Assembly (NCBI RefSeq): GCF_905147365.1
Contig: NC_056422.1
Location: 4,342,501-4,406,500, forward strand
Length of the DNA stretch: 64,000 nt
From: Aricia agestis
Taxonomy: Eukaryota > Arthropoda > Insecta > Lepidoptera > Lycaenidae
Direction: 5' to 3'
Shown: one piece after another, positions 55,508 to 64,000 of the stretch
How the letters are laid out: the number at the start of each line of letters is the position of its first letter
How positions within the stretch are numbered: position 1 is the stretch's first letter
The notes under the pieces: model-generated
Databases searched by the model: none
Told to the model about the DNA's origin: nothing
What the model saw: the letters and a program-made list of their open reading frames with translations, nothing else
Program-made: the position numbers and the translations under genes

Positions 55508-56835
55508 TTTTTTGTTCATAAAAAATAACTTCGTTCCATCCGAGTGTCCCTTGACACCTCTCAATTTTTATATTAGTTTGTGTTCTGATCAGCAAAGACA
55601 TTAATCAAAAGAAAAGAGGGTAAGTGCAATAAATGAAGTATGAAATAAATATACATATTTTTTTTCCATTATGTATGCCTCCAACAGTACAATTGTGGTA
55701 CATCTTCTCGAAATTATTATTTAGAAATCTTTAAGCCGACGTTATCGCGTTAAAGCAGTTTAAGGCGACGCCGTGATAATTTGGCTGTAGCGATATCGAT
55801 TTTTCTCAGCAATGACTAAAGCTAAGAAATTAAAGTTCATTGTCAGTATTCATCATGTCTTTGTCTTTGAATTACCCATAGCATAACACGATTGGTCAAC
55901 TTTTATAACACAGAATAGTCAATCAAAAATACCTCTGTAAAAAAAGGGATTCCTATTTTTCCAACAGAGGTGAGTGATATTTTAAGGTTCCAAAATTTGT
56001 ACATACATTGGTTCAAGCATACACTTTAATTTGCCCATAGCTTATATATAAAATGTATTTATGGTTTTTAAATTACGCGACAAAAAACCATTTTGTCGCT
56101 TACGCCCTTTCCATTTCTTGCTGTTCTATTTCTTGTTTTCTATGAGAGGCCGGGCCGGCCTCTTGTAGAAAACAAGCAATCTAAAACATACCCAATACGG
56201 TTTTTTACTTTAACACGGCGTCACCTTAAGGCACCATTCGACGAAACTTGAAGTTATACGAGTGTAACTATCATCAGAATAATTTTACTCCTTCAATTTA
56301 CTCTAGGATAACATTCGTTTGCGTTTTACCAAGATACTCGAAGAGTATGAAATAAATTGTCAATTAGTTCACAATGACACCGACCGTGTCAGACACCCTG
56401 TTGTGCAATCTCAGTTAAATATTCACTCCATCAAAATCGCCCGTGTAAATATTTACTCCCGTGCTACTTTACCTACCTTATTTTTGGATTAGAAGTTGGA
56501 AAAACGCAAAACCAGCTTACTCTTAGATTAGGAAACTATTATACTCGAGTAAAATTTTACTCCAGTTTGGTTAAATCCGCCCTAAGTAGTATTACGTCAG
56601 GATAACTTGTACGCTAAAGTATTCAGATCGCCTCGCTCAAAGGCAATATCGAAGCAGCCTCGCGTAAACGCCCACGCTCTGTTACAAGTCACTCAATGTA
56701 CTGAGTTATCTAGATTCTAGAGTATTCTACATCTAGAAGATTCTAGAATGTTCTGCAATCGTAGATGCCACATTGAAAGTTTGTTCCGGGAAAATCTTTT
56801 ATTTTCAGTCAAGTTATTGCAACATCTATAGGTTA
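55508..56835. other. Gene-free, one repeat tail at its start
   Basis: 55530-55565 carries ACTTCGTTCCATCCGAGTGT with CCCTTGACACCTCTC, as at 28215 and 30650. The rest has only short inverted words (GAGGCCGGGCCGGCCTC at 56145) and no supported open frame. Confidence 0.4.
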
Positions 56836-57090
56836 CGCGGGGCTAAAATGGTCGCTTTGGAGAATCATATAATTAATCATATTATGATTAATTTTTAAAC
56901 TCCACTTTGCGTGCAATTCGTATAGTGATTCACTTACATCAATGATTGGTCTCTCGCGCGGCGCTCGCGCGCGGCGACCAATCATTAATCGAAGCGAATC
57001 ACTATATGAATTGCACGCAAAGTGGAGTTTAAAAATGAATCATATCGTGATTCAATATATGATTCTCTAAAGCGACCATTTTAGCCCCGC
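56836..57090. mobile_element. MITE with about 100-bp arms
   Basis: GCGGGGCTAAAATGGTCGCT at the left and its complement at the right. Arms include AAACTCCACTTTGCGTGCAA and ATGATTGGTC; the centre is a GCGCGC-rich palindrome. Confidence 0.9.
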
Positions 57091-57095
57091 AGGGC

Positions 57096-57345
57096 ATAAA
57101 GTCAATATACCTAGCGGAATAGAGAAACAAAGGCCGGGCAAGAGAGATGTCACTATCAGTAACACTGCATGGTAAAAAGAGACGTTTGATACATGACAGC
57201 AGCCCTCTTTTTTTGACGTCCAGTCAGCACGTGCCGCACGTTGACAATTTAATCTCATAGATTTTATGTTCTGTGTAAGTGTATACGTACACATATTTTT
57301 CACACAGATGAAAAATGAAAAACAATTTTGGTTTCATTTGACAAC
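57096..57345. mobile_element. MITE (ATAAAGTTAATATACCTAGC family), copy 3, right end truncated
   Basis: ATAAAGTCAATATACCTAGC at the left, with the same body as 47779; the terminal about 45 bp at the right are missing. It starts 5 bp from the MITE before it. Confidence 0.8.
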
Positions 57346-58354
57346 ACCAAGTGATAATACTTTAGGATGTTAATAGGTTTTATACCAATCATAATATTGT
57401 GTAACGAGCAATAGCACGTTGGTTCTTCGAGCTTCATTTCCTCGCGAACAGAAAAAAAATTGAAATCGTCCGGATATTCGTAATTGAAATTGGAACCGAA
57501 CCCAAAATCAAAACTAAGACCTATCCGAAACCGAAACCAAATCTTAATCCGCATTCGCATATTTGCATCCGCATCCGTATCATTGCCATCCACACCACAG
57601 TGAGGTAACAAAGACAAAGATAAACTGAGCTACATATTAAATTCTAACCAAATAATTTCTGTTTTATTGGAACTGTAAAGTTTATTGATTTCGTTGAACT
57701 ATAAATCAAGCTATGAATCTTTATAATATCATATTTTAAATTCTATTCGTTCGACAATGAAAACTACTAAAGTGGTTAACTGTATCTTCCGGGAATACGC
57801 CGCGCCGCCGTAATGTCTCCGCGACTAGCTAATAAACGAAAATATAAAATGGAATTCAATAAAACACGACAATAGGAAAATAGAATGTTTGTCACAGGTT
57901 AGCAAACAATATCATTTCAAAGTTTTTGGATCTGGATCTGAAGGTTCTGGCAAATTTTGACGACAGATTTAAAAAAATATCCTTGATCATTGGATAAATT
58001 TTTATATTTGCATGTTTCACACACAGAATAAGCCGCTATAAGGAAAAAAAGGATTAAAATGTTTTATTCCAATTACCCCGGTATGCTAGAGTCAGTTTAT
58101 TTTGTCACTTCTTGCCATCAGATTCTGGTAGACCTATACTATTAGGAATTGAGGCAGATAGCGTACGCGATTTAGTTGGGTTATGTCAAGGCAATGTTGC
58201 TAACCTGTCAACTAGACCTTCCATAACCAGATCAAATTACTTGTGAAATTACGTAGCTTCGCCATTTCTCTGGTCAAGTCTACATTTTGAAAAATATTTT
58301 ACTGTATGCTTGTCTTCTAGTACTTTTATTCAAAATTCATTAGTTCCTCGAATT
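57346..58354. other. No gene recognised
   Basis: 57490-57570 is a low-complexity run of degenerate CCGAAA/CCGCAT words that opens a 105-codon minus-strand frame. Not considered coding. Confidence 0.4.
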
Positions 58355-58676
58355 ACGTGGGAGAGCCATGCTTCGGCACGAATGGGCCGGCTCGACCGGA
58401 TAATACCACGTTCTCACAGAAAACCGGCGTGAAACAGCGCTTGCGCTGTGTTTCGCCGAGTGAGTGAGTTTAGCGGAGGCCCAATCCCCTAACTCCTACC
58501 CTATTCCCTTCCCTACCCTCAACTATTCCCTTCCCTTCCCTTCCCTACCCTCCCCTATTAAGGCCGGCAACGCACTTGCAGCTCTTCTGATGCTGCGAGT
58601 GTCCATGGGCGACGGAAGTTGCTTTGCATCAGGTGACCTGTTTGCTCGTTTGCCCCCTTATTTCATAAAAAAAAAA
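58355..58676 (+). mobile_element. SINE copy 8
   Basis: Full copy, A-tail of ten. GAATT lies on both sides (58350 and 58675), a short possible target duplication. Confidence 0.9.
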
Positions 58677-58861
58677 GAATTTTATGTTTTAACCCATTAA
58701 TCTCCAATTGCCGCATAATAATTGATCTATTATGTCTGCGATACCCACGATGGAGGTGTTGATGCAGCAATACAACATCGATATGGTTTCGATGCAGTCT
58801 CAGTATAAAACTACAAAACGACATTCTTCTAAAATTGTAAACAGACGCAAAACGTTTTATT

Positions 58862-59126
58862 AGGGTCAATTATTTATACTAGCGCAGAGTCGAAGCGCAT
58901 CGAAGCGAATTATTAAAACTGAACATAACAAATTCGACCTTAACTCCAAAGCGTTAACGCACTTTATTACTTCTGAGAATTTAAAAAGGCGCGCGCATCT
59001 GCCCGAATTCGCGTGACCAACGGTGATTGGACTCGCTGAAGTAATGTACGCGCTACGCTCTGGAGTTATGGTTGAATTTTCTGGAATTCGCTTCGCTTCG
59101 ACTCTGCGCTAGTATAAATTGACCCT
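58862..59126. mobile_element. MITE
   Basis: AGGGTCAATTATTTATACTA, GCGCAGAGTCGAAGCG at the left and CGCTTCGACTCTGCGCTAGT, ATAAATTGACCCT at the right are inverted. Confidence 0.8.
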
Positions 59127-59368
59127 AAGGGTACAATACTGCAATGTTTTCACGCTAGAGACAGCACCAGCACCAGTAAACAAAACATTCGACAACGTTT
59201 CTTCCAATATTCTGATATTTGTGGACTGTGCAACATGTTGGATTTTGGTCGGATAGGTCGGTAGCGCCCTCTGTTCCAACCTTTGCGTCTTCCTTTCCTT
59301 CGGGACCAAAATCCTAAAAGTAACAAATTTTACGTTTATTTCTATAGGAGAATACAATCTTCACTTAG

Positions 59369-59752
59369 AGCCTGTCCAGATGAGGCATTTTAGCGACTCG
59401 CGCTTTTTCGCGCGTACCCGAGATACTAGAGCTACGAGTACATTATAATATATCGCATCCAGATGCCTACGCGCGTTGTCTTACTCGCGCGTAAAACGCT
59501 TGCAATGAGCGGGACTCTCGACTCGCCCATACAACGCGCGAGCGACGCGCGAGTCGAGATACTTGGGAACCATTGCAGCGTCCAGAACTACGCGCGAGTC
59601 TGTTGCGAATGGACGTATTTGATTGCAGATCGTCATAACTTCGAGTCCATGTTTGTGGCGTAAAAACGCGCGTGAAACGCGATATCTGGATGCAATAGGA
59701 ATTCAAACGCGCGTATGGACTTCGCGCGTAAAACGCCTCATCTGACAGGCAC
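59369..59752. mobile_element. MITE rich in CGCGCG words
   Basis: GCCTGTCCAGATGAGGCATT and AACGCCTCATCTGACAGGC are the ends. ACGCGCG/CGCGCGT and GCGAGTCGAG words fill both arms. Confidence 0.75.
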
Positions 59753-60004
59753 TAATCGCATCCGGACTGGACTAATGTTGTATTAATGTTGGTTTAGAAT
59801 ACTGATAAAAGAACATCGTGTAAGTAAATCACATGAGCATCGTATCTCATTCCCATAGGAACGCTCGGGTATAACGAGCTCAGTCATACGATTTCCGGTA
59901 GATATCTTTCCCTAATGGAGCTCTACATTATTAATACATAATCCTCGCTACCATAAAGAGAAAGATTTGAGAACGTGAGTGGAAGAACATAATAACTACT
60001 TAAT

Positions 60005-60333
60005 ACGTGGGAGAGCCATGCTTCGGCACGAATGGGCCGGCTCGACCGGATAAATACCACGTTCTCACAGAAAACCGGCGTGAAACAGCGCTTGCGCTGT
60101 GTTTCGCCGAGTGAGTGAGTTTACCGGAGGCCCAATCCCCTTTCCTATTCCCTTTCCTACTCTCCCCTATTCCCTTCCCTTCCCTACACTCCCCTATTAC
60201 CCTATTCCCTCTTAAAAGGCCGGCAACGCACATGCCGCTCTTCTGATGCTGCGAGTGTCCATGGGCGACGGAAGTTGCTTTCCATCAGGTGACCCGTTTA
60301 CTCGTTTGCCCCCTTATTTCATAAAAAAAAAAC
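60005..60333 (+). mobile_element. SINE copy 9
   Basis: Full copy from ACGTGGGAGAGCCATGCTTC to TTATTTCATAAAAAAAAA. Confidence 0.92.
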
Positions 60334-60459
60334 TAACGGTAAAAAATGCCGTTTTTTTTGCATAAAATTAAATGGAGTGTTATTTAAGGTGGCTTTCGGA
60401 TCTTTTGCCGCGAGCGACCGCGACTGATAAAAAATCAAATAAAATGCTACTCTATGACA

Positions 60460-60778
60460 TTTTTTTTTAATGAAATATGGGGGCAAACGAGCAAACGGGT
60501 CACCTGATGGAAAGCAACTTCCGTCGCCCATGGACACTCGCAGCATCAGAAGAGCTGCAGGTGCGTTGCCGGCCTTTCACGAGGGAATAGGGTAATAGGG
60601 GAGGGTAGGGATGGGAAGGGAAGGGAAAAGGGGAGGATCGGGAAAAGAATAGCCTCCGGTAGACTCACTCACTCGGCGAAACACAGCGCAATCGCTGTTT
60701 CACGCCGGTTTTCTGTGAGAACGTGGTATTTATCCAGTCGAGCCGGCCCATTCGTGCCGAAGCATGGCTCTCCCACGT
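60460..60778 (-). mobile_element. SINE copy 10
   Basis: Minus-oriented full copy; about 126 bp after copy 9 and in the opposite direction, making a potential long inverted pair. Confidence 0.92.
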
Positions 60779-61050
60779 ATGTGTAGGTGACATACACTGT
60801 AGGTATCATTTTGTACTGATATTTGGTTTAATGATATGATATTTTGTACTGATATTTTAGATTTTTAGCCTCGCTAACACCCTAGAACCAATAAACCGAT
60901 TTTAAGATAATATTCGTTGAAGTCCAGAAAAGGTTTACTTATTTTAGAAGGGAAATGATACCTAGGAAGTTCAGCTGGTCATTTAGTCTACATTAAAATG
61001 AAATAAAACTTATAGGTGCTCCCTCACCGGGAGCATTCGCGTGTAATTTA
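60779..61050. other. No feature recognised
   Basis: AT-rich with a short direct repeat of ATTTTGTACTGATATTT (60808 and 60840). Confidence 0.4.
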
Positions 61051-61769
61051 AGTGTCTAAACACACTATGCCGAAGTTCCGCGGCGGAAATTCCGCATGAT
61101 TACGTCAGCAATGTCAAACGCATACAAAGCATAGAATAAAACACGACGGAAGTTCGGCTTGATGTGTCATCGGTAATTTAAAATACCGGCGGAAAATTGC
61201 AGGCGGAATCAAGCCAAACTTCCGCCGCGGAAATTCGGTAGGTAGTGTTTTTTTTTTTTTTTTTTTATTATAAAATTGTGGCCGTCTATGGACTGTTGGT
61301 CCATATCCTTTTTTTGTTATTTTATTATTTAGATTTTTCGCACCAAGGATATTTGAAATAATATTATGAATTTTAATTAATTGTGGTCCATCACGCCATG
61401 GACACTTTTTTTTTTTTTCAATATAAGTAATATATATATACTTAGTAGAATAGACTATTATATATTATATATATAATAAATAAAAATATATTTATTGTTT
61501 TATAAATTACATAATAATAATATTAATGTTTTGAACGGTGAGGTCCCAGTCGGTGTGGCGGCCAGTAGGTCCGACAATTTCCGATTTCCTTAGATTTTAT
61601 GCTGCTCCACCCTTTGCCTTTAGATGTTGTGACATTGGCTTGGTGGAGAGGGGTCACTCAAGCTGGGTGGAGTTTCTAGGTTGTTAAAAAGATATCGTTC
61701 TGTGTCGAATCTACCCGCCATGTGGCTTAGGACTTTATCGTTCCTGTAGGTATAGTGTGTTTAGACACT
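61051..61769. mobile_element. MITE split by a retroposon
   Basis: AGTGTCTAAACACACTATGC at the left and ATAGTGTGTTTAGACACT at the right, with inner arms GCCGAAGTTCCGCGGCGGAA and CTTCCGCCGCGGAAATTCGG. It is interrupted at 61245-61745. Confidence 0.8.
61245..61745 (-). mobile_element. 5'-truncated retroposon with poly(A), in a MITE
   Basis: Minus strand runs from AGGAACGATAAAGTCCTAAG to a long A-tail (61248-61267). GTAGGTA at both sides (61238-61244, 61746-61752) is the target duplication. A short frame (LSHMAGRFDTERYLFNNLET) may be the end of a LINE ORF; the family is not known. Confidence 0.65.
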
Positions 61770-61851
61770 AACATTATAGATTCGACTTTGAGCATTACAA
61801 TTTACATAGCAAGTTGACTTCACTGTCACGTTGCATGGATGTTATAAGTTG

Positions 61852-62148
61852 TTTTTTTTTAATGAAATAAGGGGGCAAACGAGCAAACGGGTCACCTGAT
61901 GGAAAGCAACTTCCGTCGCCCATGGACACTCGCAGCATCAGAAGAGCTGCAGGTGCGTTGCCAGACTTTTAAGAGGGAATAAGGTAATAGGGGAGGGTAG
62001 GGAAGGGAATAGGGTAGGGGATTGGGCCTATGGTAAACTCACTCACTCGGCGAAACACAGCGCAAGCGCTGTTTCACGCCGGTTTTCTATGAGAACGTGG
62101 TATTTCTCCGGTCCGAAGTTTCGTGCCGAAGCATGGCTCTCCCACGTA
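61852..62148 (-). mobile_element. SINE copy 11
   Basis: Minus-oriented; T-run and GAAATAAGGGGGCAAACGAG to GGCTCTCCCACGT. A small deletion removes the GAGCCGGCCCA part of the head. Confidence 0.9.
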
Positions 62149-62202
62149 TACACATTGTATCACACACTGATGATCGACTCTGTAACGTTACATTATAAGC
62201 GA

Positions 62203-62492
62203 ACTAGATGTCCCGCGCGGCTTCGACCGCGTAAATTAGGAATTTTACGGAAACGGTACATTTTCCCATAAAAAATAGCTCCTATATCCCCACTCACTTC
62301 ACTTGGTCTACTCTATTTTATTTTTTCCACATTTTTCTGAGTTTCTTTGGTCGTATTAGTCTAAGCCTATATTCTTACTTGATGAATTAGCTATCAAACA
62401 CTGAAATAAGTTTTTAAATCGGACCTGTAGTTCCTGAGATTAACGCGTTTAAGCAAACATACTCTTCAGGTTTATAATATTAGGTAGGTATA
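62203..62492 (-). mobile_element. Helitron-like element, fifth family
   Basis: ACTAGATGTCCCGCGCGGCT, TCGACCGCG at the left is a minus-strand 3' hairpin with CTAGT end. The right side has GTTTATAATATTAGGTAGGT. Confidence 0.6.
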
Positions 62493-63044
62493 ATTTTTTT
62501 TTAATTATCGCTTGACAAACTCGAGTCCCGATCTAAAAGGCTATGAAAAGTACCAATAACATGGCATAATATGGTAGTGATGATGATGATGATGATGTTG
62601 ATGATAAATGTAATTTGCATAGTAGCATATGCTTTCCGTTCTTAAAACAACGCCGAAACTCCTAAACTTGTATCTATAAAGAATCAGGAGTTCTCTCAGC
62701 ACCTTCCGAACCACGGTACCAGGTATACCTCGGTGCAACATCTTACTTGTTGATAGCATATGCTTAGAATACTTCTGACAAAACCGAAGTCACCACATGT
62801 TTCCCTATAAATTTTGAGGAGTTCCCTCGATTACTTATGGATCCTTCATCAGATCACCACTTTTGTGAATATAATACCAAATTGGGATGATACCCTATAT
62901 ACCAAAAGAAAAAATTTGAAAATCGGTTAACAAAACGGCGGAGTAATCGTTGAACATAAGAAAACGAACATAACACCTCCCCCATTTTGAAAGTCGATTA
63001 AAATTGTAGCCTATGTGTTATTCTGATGTATAAGCTATATAATT
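62493..63044. other. No gene recognised
   Basis: Contains a short GATGATGATGATGATG run (62578). Otherwise AT-rich. Confidence 0.4.
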
Positions 63045-63168
63045 GTAAAGTTTCATTAAAATCCGTTCAGTAGTTTTTGCGTGAAAGAGTAACAAACATT
63101 CATACATCCACACATCCATACATCTATACATCCAAACAAACTTTCGCCTTTATAATATTAGTAAGATG
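63045..63168 (-). mobile_element. Helitron-like 5' fragment
   Basis: Minus strand: ACTAATATTATAAAGGCGAA, AAGTTTGTTTGGATG repeated ATG.ATG words, and CAAAAACTACTGAACGGATT. Confidence 0.55.
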
Positions 63169-63454
63169 TTCCCGGTGACGGAGCACCTTAATATGAGAAT
63201 TACGTCGCAGATTTTTTTATTTAAGTTATTAAATTTTGGTTAGGCAATTCCATTACCGGAGCACACCCTCAATTGAAAGCCTGTACAGCTATTTCAAAAT
63301 CTATAATGTCAACACAGGATTATTATTATAGAATCCCCTCTGAAAGCCTTTTCGTGTTACAAGTTCGGCGAAATTATAAGTTTGCTAAGTTTACGCATTA
63401 AACATCCAACAATATAGGGTACCCAACTAGCAACTAACTACCCATGTATATCTA

Positions 63455-63976
63455 TACATATTATAAAACAAAGTCGCTTTTTTCCCTCATATCCCTTTGT
63501 TCCCTTTAATCTTTAAAACTACGCAACGGATTTTGATGATTCTTTCAGTGTTAGATAGCCCATTTTATAGCCGAGGAAGGCTGTAGGCTATATTTTATCA
63601 CGCTAAGACTAATAGGAGCGAAGAAATAGAGGAAAATGTGGAAAAAACGGGGAAAATTATTTGAAAGGGCTAACTTGAAGTTGAACTCGCTAATCTCAGG
63701 AACTACTGGTCCGATTTGAAAAATTCTTTCAGTATTAGATAGCCCATTTATTGAGGAGAGGAGGCTATATTTTCTCACGCTACGACTAATAGGAGAATGT
63801 GGAAAAAACGGGGGAAATTATTTGAAAGGGCTTATCTCGCGAACTACTGGAGCAATTTTTATGTTATTTGGCACAGTTATGAAGTAGCCCACGTGAAGGA
63901 TCATAGGCAATCGATTTTAATCATTTTTTCAGTGGCTTTATATTTTATACCCGTGCAACGCCGGGGCGGGTCGCTA
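63455..63976 (+). mobile_element. Helitron-like element, fourth family, with internal repeat
   Basis: CATATTATAAAACAAAGTCG at the left and hairpin CCCGTGCAACGCCGGGG, CGGGTCGCTAG at the right. The part TTCTTTCAGTxTTAGATAGC ... AAATTATTTGAAAGGGCT occurs twice (63540-63675 and 63722-63832), a partial tandem duplication. Confidence 0.65.
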
Positions 63977-64000
63977 GTTGATTTATATTTTACACGATTA

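Noticed and set aside
57300..57617. 105-codon minus-strand frame with repeated RIR/FGFG words
   Set aside because: Translation of a degenerate hexamer low-complexity run; no other support.

Overview
The window looks like nuclear DNA of a moth or butterfly. It is AT-rich and gene-poor, and it is packed with element types typical of Lepidoptera: many short non-autonomous Helitron-like pieces (TC...CTAG ends, 3' hairpin), a high-copy SINE whose 3' half matches a co-resident LINE, two tRNA-derived SINEs, an R4/Dong-type LINE in TAA repeats, jockey/CR1-like LINEs, and dozens of MITEs with clear inverted ends. There is no sign of bacterial or organellar sequence. No cellular RNA gene was found; the only tRNA-like sequences are SINE heads.

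Three host genes can be reconstructed from splice signals. All encode short secreted proteins, and in all three exon 1 encodes a signal peptide and ends with a phase-1 donor. Gene 1 (+, 10981..14156) encodes 124 aa with two three-Cys clusters, an acidic/aromatic middle and a Thr-rich linker. Gene 2 (+, 27428..39233) encodes a 78-aa His/Asp-rich peptide, split by a 10.4 kb intron. Gene 3 (-, 47382..49796) encodes 152 aa, mucin-like, with a Cys cluster followed by a long Thr-rich tail. Genes 1 and 3 share the LICxxCK motif beside Thr runs. The window may therefore hold a small cluster of secreted, possibly mucin- or silk-associated proteins. This grouping is inference; no known family was recognised.

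Region by region: 0-5 kb holds a Helitron fragment, a SINE and a decayed jockey-like LINE (minus strand). 5-10.8 kb holds Helitron fragments and MITEs. 10.8-14.4 kb is gene 1, whose second intron carries a Helitron with a long AT array and a 13-copy 68-bp minisatellite. 14.4-20 kb holds nested MITE/SINE, LINE 3' ends and a tRNA-type SINE. 20.4-23.4 kb is a structure bounded by inverted 20-bp minisatellites with an RNase H-bearing LINE inserted in it. 23.4-27.3 kb is MITEs. 27.4-39.3 kb is gene 2, with a Tc1-like transposon, hAT-like MITEs, an R4/Dong LINE and a 51-bp GC-rich minisatellite in its first intron. 39.5-47.3 kb is MITEs, including a 760-bp palindrome. 47.4-49.8 kb is gene 3. 50-64 kb is a LINE, SINEs, MITEs and Helitron pieces.

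Most long open frames here are element remnants or minisatellite read-through, not genes. Exon models rest on splice consensus, phase and signal peptides only, without transcript support.
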